Source: CAZVYN01 sp964631125
GTDB taxonomy: Bacteria; Eisenbacteria; RBG-16-71-46; CAIMUX01
Length of the DNA stretch: 55,412 nucleotides
Reading direction: 5' to 3'
NCBI GenBank assembly: GCA_964631125.1
Contig: CAZVYN010000018.1
Span: 1-55,412, forward strand
Of this stretch, positions 44,083 through 53,228 are shown piece by piece; within the stretch, counting starts at the first letter, position 1, and each line of letters opens with the position of its first letter. A program made the position numbers and the translations under genes. The notes under the pieces were generated by a model. That model ran no database searches. It was not told the DNA's origin and worked only from the letters and a program-made list of their open reading frames with translations.

Positions 44083-45207
44083 TCAACCCGGCGGATCCGC
44101 TCCCTCCCAGGCGTCACGTCGCGAGTTCCACTTCGCGTGACGAACCCGTCGCCCGAGCCCCGCGAGTTCCGCCTCGTAGACATTGTGTGCTCTGCAGCGC
44201 AGCTCGAGATTCGCCGCCGTTGTCCCACCTCCGCGCGCGAACGCAGCGACATGGTGGAACTCCAGGAACCCGGTGGCCGAACAACGCTTCGCTTCCGTGG
44301 AGACGAATGCGCAACGTCCCGCGTCGCGCCGCCAGACAGCCAGACGGAGCGCGCGCGGGATGGTCCTCGTCGGCGGCTTCGACGCGGCGGTGTCCGCATC
44401 GAGTCTATCCCTCCGCGCCTTTCGCTCCGAGGCGGCGCCGCACTTCTGCTGCTCGAGCTTCGCCAGCAGTTCGATCAGCGCCGTGTCGATCACCGCGGCG
44501 ATGTCTCCGTCCGGAATCCGGTGACGAAGGAGATCCTGCAGTCGCTGGATCCGATCGCGCATCTCGCCGCTCGCGGTGAACTGGACCCGGTGACGCTCCG
44601 TCGCGAGCGGCTGGATCGACGCGCGGTCTCGGTCGAGAGTGGGGCTGATCACAGAATTAAAGCCGAGGCTCTGATCGTCCGCCCTCGGCTCGCGTGAAGC
44701 GCGGTTCGCAACTCGTCTCGAGACGAGTTCGGCCTGTCGCGGCAGTCGTCGGATCGTCGAGGGAACGTTGGACTTCGGCCGCTCGCGCGCGATCAACTCG
44801 TCCACTTCACGCGCCGTCCGATGCCGCGCCGCGAGGACCACACGATCGAAGTTCGCGGTGGTGAGCACCGACGCGAGACGTCGGATCGCGGTCAGCGAGA
44901 GCGACCCATCTGCGAGGAGTTGGAGTAGCCGAGGCAGACGCCGCACGGCGCGCGCGACTTCGATCCGCGTGTAGGCGGCGGATTCCGAGAGGTGGAGCAC
45001 TTCGGTGCAGTAGGTAAACATCGACGAGCAGCCGCGGCCAAGGTAGAGCCGCCGCAGATCGACCTCGGCCAGGTGCGCGACGAGCTCGGCGGTGGAGAGC
45101 CGTGCTCGCGCGGCCAGTTCGCGGACACGATCGAGCAGTAGGTCATCGGGAAGTTCGGCAATGAAGTCGAGACGTAGGACATGGTTCGAGGCGATGAGAT
45201 TGTTCAT
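44083..45207 (-). CDS. HNH endonuclease, DUF222-type
   Basis: 374 residues from the ATG at 45207 with AGAAGGAG close upstream. The helical N-terminal part (about 10-150) has ELVAHLAEVDLRRLYLGRGCSSMFTYCTEVLHLSESAAYTRIEVARAVRRLP, typical of HNH proteins that occur in many copies in some genomes. The HNH core near the end has ALRLAVWRRDAGRCAFV and GFLEFHHVAAFARGGGTTAANLELRCRAHN with catalytic His pair and the final Asn/His. The first zinc Cys pair is reduced to a single Cys. These proteins are mobile-element-like nucleases with unclear roles. The gene carries a 20-bp palindrome (44710-44729) in its coding sequence. Confidence 0.85.
   Translation of the reverse strand: MNNLIASNHVLRLDFIAELPDDLLLDRVRELAARARLSTAELVAHLAEVDLRRLYLGRGCSSMFTYCTEVLHLSESAAYTRIEVARAVRRLPRLLQLLADGSLSLTAIRRLASVLTTANFDRVVLAARHRTAREVDELIARERPKSNVPSTIRRLPRQAELVSRRVANRASREPRADDQSLGFNSVISPTLDRDRASIQPLATERHRVQFTASGEMRDRIQRLQDLLRHRIPDGDIAAVIDTALIELLAKLEQQKCGAASERKARRDRLDADTAASKPPTRTIPRALRLAVWRRDAGRCAFVSTEAKRCSATGFLEFHHVAAFARGGGTTAANLELRCRAHNVYEAELAGLGRRVRHAKWNSRRDAWEGADPPG
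44710..44729. repeat. 20-bp perfect palindrome AAC-N14-GTT, copy 4 (inside HNH gene)
   Basis: AACTCGTCTCGAGACGAGTT, identical to the copy at 30325-30344. It encodes part of AELVSRRVANR. Confidence 0.85.
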
Positions 45208-45755
45208 ACACTCCTTCTAACATGCCCCTTTTCGACACTCGGGCGACCCGCACACAGGGCGTTCGACGCTGCGGAGCACGCTGCCTCACAGATCGCTTCG
45301 ATCACCGCTCCAGAGGCTCGAGGTGACCCCTGATCGCAATCGCTGCACCCTGTCCTCGGTTTCGAAACTCGATCAATTATATATGTGTCAACAAGTATAT
45401 TTATGACCGTATAGAAGAAACTGATCCGCTCGGCATGAACTTGCACGTTTGGATGAGCCGTGCGGGCCGGCGGGAGTCATTGCGCTGCCGCGCTCGTGCT
45501 CGTGCTCGCAGCCGAAGTCGCAGCCGAAGTCGCAGCCGCGCCACTCCGATCCGCCGCGTCCCATTCTCGGAGCAACTCGAACTCGTTTCAAAACGAGTTG
45601 ACCGCGCCAGGGGTTGACGACCGAACCACGCATCGGCGACCGGCGGCCGCCGCCGGCGCACCCCGCGGGCGCGCCCCTCGGGCCAGCTCCTCCGGCCCAC
45701 TCCACCGTCAGCTCCACCGCCAGCTCCGCCGCCCACTCCTCGCCAACTCCTCGCC
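45208..45755. other. Intergenic region upstream of the HNH gene, with A+T-rich promoter-like stretch
   Basis: About 550 bases without a supported gene. The A+T-rich part (45370-45425), unusual in this genome, carries TATAAT on the minus strand (45376-45381) and a nearby TTGACA (45386-45391) that are too close together to be one promoter. A 12-base tandem repeat cgcagccgaagt follows at 45507-45538, and a 20-bp palindrome at 45580-45599. Confidence 0.5.
45580..45599. repeat. 20-bp palindrome AAC-N14-GTT, copy 5
   Basis: AACTCGTTTCAAAACGAGTT, perfect except for the two central bases, in the gap between the HNH gene and the glycosidase-like lipoprotein gene. Confidence 0.8.
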
Positions 45756-46916
45756 CTACTCCTCCGGCCTCCCCCGCGCCCAATCCCGCAACGTCAACCA
45801 CGCCGGCGTCGGCGCGGCGTTGACGGCCTTGAGTCCGACCGTGCGCAAGCGCTGTCGGTAGTTCTCTTCTCGCGGCGCTTCACCGCCATAGAGCCGGAGA
45901 GCGCGCACGGCGGCCGCGGACGGCGAGAAGTCATGCAGCGGGAACCAGACGATCGCCTGGAGCGACGCGGGCGCATCGGCGAGATACGCGACCAATTCGC
46001 GGACGAACTGTTCCTTCGGACCTTGGTCCCCCTCCAGCGTCGGATAGTGCACTTCCGTCACCGCCAGAGTGTGCGCAGGGAAGTGATCGACGGCGGCTCG
46101 GAGGTCGCTGATGACGGCAGTGGGCGAGTACACCTGCGCGAAATTGACATCCCATGGTTCGATCGACAGCCCGAGCACGGGCGAGTATGCGGCGATCGCC
46201 TCGACGACGTCCATCCTCCCGCGCGCGACCGCTTCGGTCCAGTTCACGGTCGTGCCGACCCGCACGGCGGGATCGACCCGTCCAATCGAATCGCGACAGG
46301 CCGAGAGCAACGCCTGATGGAAGGCGATCTCGCCGCGGTTCTCCACGAGGTAGGCGTCGACTTCGCGTCCGATCCAGACGTACTGCACACGCCCCCGCCC
46401 CCGCACGATCAGGTCACGGGAGAAGCGGGCGATCCGTTCGCGCAGGAAACCTTCGTCGATCCAGAACATATCGACATCCACCGGGATCGCGCCGCGCGCC
46501 TGATTGTCGATGACGAGCAGTTGCACCGAGAGCGGGATCTCATCGGCGATCGCGCGGCGCACATGCGCGTCGAACGGCTCCCAGAACTCGACTCCCGCCA
46601 CCATTTGGATCTCGCCCCAGTCGATCGCGCACTGCGCGAGGTCGAGCGACGCGACGGTCAGATCTTGGTACGCCTCGACGAAGAGCGGGTCGGCGCCTTC
46701 CGTCCCCCGCCGGTTCACCTGTACGCCGAAGTCGACCGCGGGACGACTGAGCGGCGGCGCGACGGTCTCATCCTGCGAACAGCCCAGCAAGCCGAGGACG
46801 CCGAGGACGCCGAGGACGCCAATCACGCCGACCGACGGCCGGAGCACGTGAGCCCGACGGACGCCGGACGTCGGCTTTCGCGAATGGAGGAGCACGCGGG
46901 AGAGCGTGAGCTTCAC
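45756..46916 (-). CDS. Lipoprotein with glycoside-hydrolase-like TIM barrel
   Basis: 386 residues from a GTG at 46916 with GAGG five bases upstream; the frame stays open beyond it only as antisense of the next gene. The N-terminus ends in a lipobox, LGVLGLLGCSQDE. The barrel shows FGVQVNRRG, DLAQCAIDWGEIQ, RVQYVWIGREVDAYLVEN (position of the acid/base Glu of clan GH-A), VGLSIEPWDVNF-like sequence, TLAVTEVHYPTLEG (position of the nucleophile Glu) and IVWFPLHDF. The overall pattern resembles GH53/GH5-like enzymes, but no family is certain. It is anchored in the envelope and faces out of the cytoplasm. The signal sequence is coded by a 9-base repeat (46791-46817). Confidence 0.75.
   Translation of the reverse strand: MKLTLSRVLLHSRKPTSGVRRAHVLRPSVGVIGVLGVLGVLGLLGCSQDETVAPPLSRPAVDFGVQVNRRGTEGADPLFVEAYQDLTVASLDLAQCAIDWGEIQMVAGVEFWEPFDAHVRRAIADEIPLSVQLLVIDNQARGAIPVDVDMFWIDEGFLRERIARFSRDLIVRGRGRVQYVWIGREVDAYLVENRGEIAFHQALLSACRDSIGRVDPAVRVGTTVNWTEAVARGRMDVVEAIAAYSPVLGLSIEPWDVNFAQVYSPTAVISDLRAAVDHFPAHTLAVTEVHYPTLEGDQGPKEQFVRELVAYLADAPASLQAIVWFPLHDFSPSAAAVRALRLYGGEAPREENYRQRLRTVGLKAVNAAPTPAWLTLRDWARGRPEE
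46791..46817. repeat. 9-base tandem repeat (x3) in a lipoprotein signal sequence
   Basis: Three perfect units of gccgaggac encode GVLGVLGVLG in the hydrophobic core of the signal peptide. Copy changes keep the frame but alter signal-peptide length. Confidence 0.8.
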
Positions 46917-46947
46917 GGCGCCTCGAGCGCAAGGTGGGAAAGCGCGT

Positions 46948-49046
46948 TGGTTGCGAAGCTCGGAACGGCCCCGTACGCTGCGCCTCTGGAGGAGCGCCCC
47001 ATCGCACGCTTCGCAAGCCGTGACCCAGTCATCGTGCGCGACCGCGCGTCCGACCGTGCGCGCGACTCCGCGTTCTCCGCCGCCGCCCATGCCGCCGCGG
47101 CCGCCGCCGCGCATGCCGCCGCGCTCGCTCTCGTCCTCGCATCCCCATCCGCCGCGCCCGCCGCGGACAGCGTCGCCCGCTGGATCCTTCCGCTCGACGT
47201 CCCCGTCTCGGTCGAGTCGACCGTCGCGCCGGGCGACCCTCGCATCGTCCTCCTCGATCGACCCGACGGCACCTGGCTCTACCGCGTCGAATCGGGCCGA
47301 CTGCTCGCGTTCCTTCCTCCGGTCGACTTGACGAGCGATCTCACTTCCTTGGGAGGTCGACCCCTCGAAGCGCTCGCGGCCGACGTCCCTTGGCCCGCCT
47401 GTCTCCGGCCGCTGCCGAACTGGCCGGTGCGGCTCGCCTCGGAGCCGACCGGGCCTCCCGCGGTCGTCGACCTGGAGGGGGACGGTGTCGCGGAGATCAT
47501 CGTCGCGTTGGAGGATGGTCAGCTCGCGGCGCTCACCTACGACGGCGGCGAAGCGGCCGGGTGGCCGGTACTGCTCGACGGCCCGCTGCGAGACGCACCG
47601 GGTGTCTGCGACTTGGACCGTGACGGCGAGCCGGAGATCGTCGCGGCGACGATCGGCGGGACGGTGCACTGCGTCGGTCCGGGTGGAGTCGAGTTGGCGG
47701 GCTGGCCGGTCGAACTCGACACTCCCGAGGGCGAAACACTCTGGTCGACGCCGACCAGCGCCGTCTTGGAGGACAACGAGGAACCGTCGCTCGCTGTCGC
47801 CGCGACCCGGGGCACGGTGCATCTACTCGATCGTCGGGGACAGGTGCGCCGGGGCTGGCCGTTTCGAGCGACGGCCTGGCGCGAAGTGTTCAATCGGACG
47901 AGTTGCTACGCCTCGCCGACCGGCGGCGATCTGGACCTTGACGGTCGAGTCGAACTGGTCCTCGGCTCCAACAGCGGCGACGTCCATGTCGCGGCCAAGT
48001 CGGGGCGCGCGTTCTCGGGTTGGCCCCGGGATCTCAGCGCGCAGCGCCGCGTCGGGTTCGGAAGAATCCAAGCGGCCGATCTGGGGAGCGATGGTCGGCT
48101 GGAACTGATCGCGGCGAGTGATCGCGGCTTCCCCGGCGAGGCGCGCGTCGCGGTCTGGAGCGGCGACGGGACGATGCGACGGGGGTGGCCGGTCGAGGTC
48201 GGCTTCGCGGTGAACGACGGCGTCGCGCTCGGAGATCTCGATGGACGCGCTGGACTCGAGATCGTCGTCGCGACGTTGGGAGGCGACGCACAGATCCATG
48301 CGCTACGCGCCGACGGCTCCGCGCTCCCGGGTTGGCCACGCACCTTTCGCCGCACCAGTTTCGACTCGGGTGTCGTGCTGGCCGACATCGATGGTCGGGA
48401 CGGTCCGGAGATCCTCGCGCTGGGCGCCCTCGCCGAGTACGGCACCGGGGCCTTGCTCTTCGCCTTCCATCCCGATGGAGAGACGCTGCCCGGCTTCCCC
48501 GTGGAGTTCACCGACTGCTTCGGCTACGGGGGCGGCCTGACCGTGGCCGATCTGGACGGAGACGGTCTGAGCGAGCTGCTGGTCGCGTTGGCGGGACGCC
48601 CGCAGATTGTGGCGCTCCACACGCTCGGGCGGGCCGCGGATGCCGCTTGGCCCCGTTCGGGGCGCGGGCGTGACGGTGTGCCCGGCGCGCCGGGCGTTCC
48701 GGTCGCGCGGCCGGTCGGTCCAGTCGACTCGAGCTCGAATCGAGGCTCCGTCCGCGCGGACGTCGAAACCGGCACGCTCGGCGACCGACTGCCTTCCTCT
48801 CTCGACCCTAAGCGCACGCTCAGCTTCGTGTTACGACGTCCGACCCCGATCCGTCTGGAGGTGCTCGATGTCCGCGGTGGACGGGTCCGGCGGCTCCTGG
48901 ACGGCCCGATGCCCACCGGCCTCTACGCCATCTCCTGGGACGGCGAGACCGACGACGGGCGCGCCTCGCCGTCGGGCGCCTACTTCTTCCAGCTCCTGGT
49001 CAACGGACGGGTCGAGGCCCGTCAGAACATCCTCTTGGTGAAGTGA
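46948..49046 (+). CDS. Exported VCBS/FG-GAP beta-propeller protein with sorting-like domain
   Basis: About 700 residues. The start is uncertain: TTG near 46948 (AAGGTGG upstream), an in-frame ATC at 47001 six bases after GGAGGAG, or GTG at 47034. All precede an Ala-rich signal segment (AAAHAAALALVLASPSAAPAA). Seven propeller blades follow with D-x-D-x-D/G-E patterns (VVDLEGDGVAEIIVALEDG, VCDLDRDGEPEIVAAT, GDLDLDGRVELVLGSNSG, ADLDGDGLSELLVAL) and WPV/GWP motifs. The end LRRPTPIRLEVLDVRGGRVRRLL ... WDGETDDGRASPSGAYFFQLLVNG is the FlgD-like domain. It is divergent from the lipoprotein gene, with overlapping 5-prime ends or only a short gap. Surface role inferred. Confidence 0.85.
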
Positions 49047-49123
49047 CCGGCGCGGCGCACTAAGGAAGCGGCGGGCCGGGGTCGATCCTGCTGGGGTCGG
49101 GAGGACCGACAAGGGGGACCGAC

Positions 49124-49525
49124 GTGGCGACCGATCCGAACACAGGCCGACCCGGAGACGACACGCAAAACGCGGCGAACGACGACTTCGACGACACCAT
49201 CGATTGGGCGGAGTTGCAGGCGTTCTTCTTCGAGCACCTGCGGGATCAGCTGGCCGCCATGGACGGACTCGTCGCGAAGCGCGACTTGACCACGCTTGCC
49301 AGGATCGGGCACAGCTTGAAAGGCTCGGGAGGCGGGGTGCGGCTGCCGCACTTCACCGATCTGGGCCGGACGCTGGAGGATGCGGCGAGAGACGGCGACC
49401 TGCTCGCGACGTTCCTCGCCTGTCGCGCCCTGCGGGATGCCCATCTCGCGCAGAATGCGGATGAGACCGGCGCCATCGCTGCGCTCTTCTCGGCGCCGCC
49501 GGAATCCGAGCGTAACGCCGCCTGA
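49124..49525 (+). CDS. Hpt (histidine phosphotransfer) domain protein
   Basis: 133 residues from a GTG with AAGGGGGA upstream. A single Hpt helical bundle has the phospho-acceptor motif ARIGHSLKGSGGGVRLPHFTDLGRTLEDAARDGD, His at about residue 63. There is no kinase or receiver domain. Hpt proteins relay phosphate between hybrid kinases and regulators, but no partner is adjacent. It stands alone between the VCBS gene and the convergent outer-membrane protein gene. Confidence 0.88.
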   Translation: MATDPNTGRPGDDTQNAANDDFDDTIDWAELQAFFFEHLRDQLAAMDGLVAKRDLTTLARIGHSLKGSGGGVRLPHFTDLGRTLEDAARDGDLLATFLACRALRDAHLAQNADETGAIAALFSAPPESERNAA

Positions 49526-49537
49526 CGCCGCCCGACG

Positions 49538-50821
49538 CTAGAACGCGGGCTGCAGAGTTCCGAATCCGACGCCCACGCCGAAGCGGAAGAACTTCTCGGA
49601 CAGCCCGATCTCCTCGGTGTCGCCGCGACTTCCGAACTCGAAGAGCAGATCGATCGAGCCGCGATCGCGCTGCACCGGCAATCCCACACCGAACGAACCG
49701 TTGCGCGCCACCACCGGCTCGCCGGTCGAAGTCGGCACGCTCAACTCCTCGCGCGTAAGCCCCGCGCGCCAGATGATCCGCTTGGAGAAGGGATCGTTCG
49801 CTTGGAGACCGGGATGTTGGAGCGTGATCCCGAGCCCCAAGCGCGACGCGTCCGGGAGCTCGTCCAGATTCGAGGCCGCCGCCTGCTCCGCGCCGCTGAG
49901 CCCGCCACCCGGTCGAAGCGAGAACTCGACGTCGCTCCAGGCGCGACTCACATAGTCGCAGGCGAGGACGGCGCCGGGTCGAACGCTCCAGGCCGCGCCG
50001 ATTCCGAAACCCGTCGGCAGTCCCAGCCGCGCACGCTCCTCGAGCCCCACGCCGCTGCCGTTCTCGTAGAGACTGGTCAGACGCACGCGACTGGAGGCCT
50101 GCCAGAATGCGCCGAGGCTGAGCGGCTCGAGCACGCGCGCCTGGAAACCGATCGTCCACAGATTGCCGTCTTCCATCCGCGTGCGGAGCAGTTCGGTCGC
50201 GTCGCGCAATTCCGCCGCGGTGAAATCGAGTTCGACCTCTTCTTGCAGCGTGCCGCGCGCCAGGCCCGCCTCGGCCCCCACCGCGAGCCGGTCCGCGAAG
50301 AACTTGCGCGCGAGGCCGACCGTGTACCCGCCCAACGCCCCGCGCCCTTCGAGCTTTCGCGTCAGCTCGTCGCCCGTTGCGGGGTTGACTGTCTCCTCGA
50401 CTCGGTAGGCGCCTTCGGTCAGGTCGCGATACCCGAGGGCGAGATGGATCTCCGCGCCGAGCGGCACGACCACGCGCAGTCCGGGGATGCGAAGCAGGCC
50501 GGAGCGTCCGCCCTTCCCCGCCTCGGTCGTGCTCCACGACTGTTCGGTCAGGAGCGCCGCGTGGAATTGCGCAGTGGTGGCGAAGGCCGCGGAGGCGGGA
50601 TTGAGCGGGCTGGAGGGAAACCGCTCGATCCGTCCGATGGCGGTACCGCCGGCGCCGCGCGCCGCCAGACTGTATCCCTCGCGCCAGACGCCGATCCCTT
50701 CGCGGGCGAAGAGAGATTGCGCGCGCGAAGGCTCGGCCATCCCGCAGATCACCGCGAGGCCGGTCGCGCAGAGGGCGAGAGAGCGCAACGTCCCGGTCGA
50801 TCGCGAAGTGACGCTCCTCAT
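49538..50821 (-). CDS. Outer-membrane beta-barrel protein, PorV/FadL-like
   Basis: 427 residues from an ATG overlapping the upstream stop (ATGA). The signal peptide is LRSLALCATGLAVICGMAEPSRAQ. After it comes SLAARGAGGTAIGRIERFPSSPLNPAS, typical of PorV/FadL-family proteins (NPA motif). The remainder alternates hydrophobic strands (EIHLALGYRDLTEGAYRV, YTVGLARKFFADRLAVGAEAGLARG) and ends in an aromatic-rich strand finishing with Phe (FGTLQPAF). PorV-like proteins work with sorting-domain secretion systems elsewhere, and this genome has many such cargo-like domains, but the link is inferred. Coupled to the lipoprotein gene before it. Confidence 0.78.
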   Translation of the reverse strand: MRSVTSRSTGTLRSLALCATGLAVICGMAEPSRAQSLFAREGIGVWREGYSLAARGAGGTAIGRIERFPSSPLNPASAAFATTAQFHAALLTEQSWSTTEAGKGGRSGLLRIPGLRVVVPLGAEIHLALGYRDLTEGAYRVEETVNPATGDELTRKLEGRGALGGYTVGLARKFFADRLAVGAEAGLARGTLQEEVELDFTAAELRDATELLRTRMEDGNLWTIGFQARVLEPLSLGAFWQASSRVRLTSLYENGSGVGLEERARLGLPTGFGIGAAWSVRPGAVLACDYVSRAWSDVEFSLRPGGGLSGAEQAAASNLDELPDASRLGLGITLQHPGLQANDPFSKRIIWRAGLTREELSVPTSTGEPVVARNGSFGVGLPVQRDRGSIDLLFEFGSRGDTEEIGLSEKFFRFGVGVGFGTLQPAF

Positions 50822-52086
50822 CGCGGGTCTTCCTCGCCTTCCCAGCGCGGCTTCAGGCGCGACGTGTAGAGAATCTGCAGCGAAGGAGGCGACGCCGACT
50901 CGCGCGAGCCGATCTCGACGCCGAACGATTCGGTTCCTTCTCGCCGGGCGCGTAACAACAGACCGAAGTTGCCGCGGCCGTCCAACCAGCGCTGCACGGC
51001 GCTCGCGCACTCGACCTGCAGTGTGTCGGTGTCGGCCCGGACCATCGTGATGCTGTGCAGAATGCCGCGCACGATCGAGTCCGGCTCGCTCGTCTCGCTC
51101 CAATCGGTCTCGATGCTCCAGACCTCGACTTGGAACGAGTCGTCGGCGGCGAGTCCTCCGGGGATGACGTGAGCGCGGAGGCGCGCCCGGTGGATGACGT
51201 CGCCGCGCCTGAGCGACGACGCGTCGGTGGGCGCGTCGAACTCGAAACGAAGGAGCGGACGCCGCGCCGGGAACGCATCGACGACCAAGGTCGACTCCGC
51301 GCCGCTGGCGACGGGAGTCGGATCGTTGAAGACGTAGGCGTCGTCGGTCGGCTCTTCGCTCGCATCGGCGAGTTCGCCGGCCCGCCGCAGGATCAATCGC
51401 GGCGTTAGCATCGCCGCGTTCGCGGTATCCAGCACGACCGATTCCGCAGAGAGAATGTCGAGTCGGCCCTCTTCAGAGTTCGACGCGAGACGGATCGCGA
51501 TGCCGCGATTGCTGCTCGGATCGTTCTTCCACCTTCGCAGGAGCGACGAGGGAATCGTGACGGCGCCCTCCACGAAGAGCGTGTCGCCGGGCAGTGGGTT
51601 GAGCGTGTTCTTGCCGACGAAGAACGGCGTTGGCAGGAGCGTGCGGCCCGGCGGCCGCAGATCGCTCTCGGTCCACTCGGCGGCGGTCGGATCGACTTCG
51701 TACGCCGCGATGCGCACCGGCGAAACTCCGCCCTGTTGCACATGCAGATCCAGATCTCCGTCGAGCAGCCCGGTGGTGTCGGAGATCGAGGAGAGTCCGA
51801 ATCGCAGGTAGGCGATGCTCTCGCTCTGGCCGGTCCGCAAGACCTTGAGATTCGTGGCCGTCCCGGTGGCGTCCTCGGGGCGATAGGTGCGATCTGCGAT
51901 CGGCGCGGCGACGATCAATGTCTCGGCCGCCGACGGCAGTGGATCGCGCTGACTCTCGGGGTTGGTCACCTCCGATTCCCGCAGCCCGCAGCCGACGGCG
52001 AGCAACGCGAGACCAACGAAGAGGATGCTCAACCCGAGAGGGGCTGCGCCGGCCGCGGAAGGGATCCTTCCCTGTGTTACCCGCAT
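50818..52086 (-). CDS. Lipoprotein with DNRLRE-type repeats
   Basis: 422 residues if started at ATG 52086 (GGAG eight bases upstream); in-frame ATGs at 52104 and 52128 are possible. A lipobox LALLAVGCGL follows a hydrophobic segment. Two similar domains (about 50-210 and 230-410) show the pattern of a jelly-roll carrying conserved YLRFGLSSI / LLRFEFDA, WTESDL / WSETSEPDS, and RLILRR / LQILYTSRL. This is the DNRLRE-like fold of secreted surface proteins. No enzyme motif is seen. It is cotranscribed with the PorV-like barrel, so a joint role at the outer membrane is plausible. Confidence 0.7.
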   Translation of the reverse strand: MRVTQGRIPSAAGAAPLGLSILFVGLALLAVGCGLRESEVTNPESQRDPLPSAAETLIVAAPIADRTYRPEDATGTATNLKVLRTGQSESIAYLRFGLSSISDTTGLLDGDLDLHVQQGGVSPVRIAAYEVDPTAAEWTESDLRPPGRTLLPTPFFVGKNTLNPLPGDTLFVEGAVTIPSSLLRRWKNDPSSNRGIAIRLASNSEEGRLDILSAESVVLDTANAAMLTPRLILRRAGELADASEEPTDDAYVFNDPTPVASGAESTLVVDAFPARRPLLRFEFDAPTDASSLRRGDVIHRARLRAHVIPGGLAADDSFQVEVWSIETDWSETSEPDSIVRGILHSITMVRADTDTLQVECASAVQRWLDGRGNFGLLLRARREGTESFGVEIGSRESASPPSLQILYTSRLKPRWEGEEDPR

Positions 52087-52373
52087 GCGGGGCGCTCCAG
52101 ACATCGTCACGGCGCGGATCCTAGGCAACGACTCGCCGAGGGGTCAACGGCGGCGTGAGCAGGGGGGCGCGAATGGGCTCCAAGGCGGAAAACTCCGTAT
52201 CTAATTGCTGTGCTTCTGATTGCGTCCCACGACGCGACGAATCCACCGTCCTACTCGGGGCTTTCCACACTCATCCGATCGCTCTATCGCCCGTAGGGCG
52301 TTCGCTCCCATCGGGTTGCGTCAATGGCACACGCGTTGTGACAAGGCGGACAACCGAAGGGAGGATTCGAACC

Positions 52374-53060
52374 GTGAAGCGAACCATCTGGTCGATCCTG
52401 GGAATCGCACGCAACGGTCAAAGCCCGCGCAAGGGTGAACGCGCCGTCAGCCATCGTTGGTCGGGACTCGGTCTGTTCCTGCTTGCTACGAGTCTCGTCG
52501 GCGCGTTCGGACTCGTTGGATGCGGCTCGCACGACCCGATGGCGCCGGTCGACACCTCGAATCTTGGTTTGGAGCCGTCCGACTCCGTGCCCTCCGCCTC
52601 CGACGCGGGAGCCCGGGAGTCGACCGGGGTCGGCGGCTCCGTCAATAGCGGCCTCGCCGGCGACGGGCTGAGCTCCGCCGTCATGACGGCGAAGTTCATC
52701 TCCCCGCTGCTCGGCGGAGTCGTGCAGCACACGAAGTACGCGCTGGTCGTACCGCCGCTGGCCCTCGACCACATCGCCCTCTACAGCGTGAAGCCGGTGG
52801 CCGGCCCCGAAGCGGCCGTCGAGCTGGGACCGCACGGATCGGAGTTCGACGTCCCGGTCGTGATCAGCATCAACCTGCAGGGAACGTCGATCGTCCGCGG
52901 AATCGGCCGCGCGGGCGACGTCGACGGTGACGGCATCAACCTCTACTGGTGGAACGAGGCCACCCGTGCCTGGGAGAACGTCGGCGGTGTCTACAACCCG
53001 GTCACCAAGACCCTCACCGCGACCCTGGACCACTTCTCCACCTACCGCGCCGGTTGGTAG
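52374..53060 (+). CDS. Lipoprotein with ZU5-like domain
   Basis: 228 residues from a GTG with AAGGGAGG upstream. A long signal sequence ends in a lipobox (SLVGAFGLVGCGSHDP). A Ser/Gly-rich linker (about 55-105) leads to a beta domain with VELGPHGSEFDVPVVISI, DGINLYWWNEATRAWENVGGVYNPVTKTLTATLDHFSTYRAGW, the usual order in ZU5-like and related surface domains. Its function is unknown. It is single, followed by an intrinsic terminator. The 245-base stretch before it (52129-52373) shows no clear gene. Confidence 0.75.
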   Translation: MKRTIWSILGIARNGQSPRKGERAVSHRWSGLGLFLLATSLVGAFGLVGCGSHDPMAPVDTSNLGLEPSDSVPSASDAGARESTGVGGSVNSGLAGDGLSSAVMTAKFISPLLGGVVQHTKYALVVPPLALDHIALYSVKPVAGPEAAVELGPHGSEFDVPVVISINLQGTSIVRGIGRAGDVDGDGINLYWWNEATRAWENVGGVYNPVTKTLTATLDHFSTYRAGW

Positions 53061-53151
53061 GCGAAAGGAGGACGATGACCGAACCCGAACCTTCGTCGAT
53101 CGAACATCCCCTCAGCATTCCTCCGCCGGGTTTGCCCTGACTCGGCCCACG

Positions 53152-53182
53152 GGGCCGCCATCCCTCCCCAGGATGGCGGCCC
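53152..53182 (+). terminator. Intrinsic terminator after the ZU5-like lipoprotein gene
   Basis: Arms gggccgccatcc (53152-53163) and ggatggcggccc (53171-53182) pair perfectly over a 7-base loop, followed by tccctcttt. Confidence 0.85.
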
Positions 53183-53228
53183 TCCCTCTTTGCGCCGCGT
53201 GGGGCCTCGCGTATCCTCCCGCTCCACC

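Noticed and set aside
41222..44140. Long open frame on the plus strand opposite aceE
   Set aside because: It is antisense of a fully conserved aceE, and its composition (Arg, Asp, Val, His) is that of a shadow frame.
45376..45391. Standard sigma-70 promoter for the HNH gene
   Set aside because: TTGACA and TATAAT are present on the minus strand but only four bases apart, so they cannot act as one promoter.
52361..52374. tRNA-like T-loop (ggttcgaatcctcc on the minus strand)
   Set aside because: Only two of five T-stem pairs can form, there is no acceptor stem, anticodon arm or CCA end around it, and it lies in the ribosome site of the lipoprotein gene.
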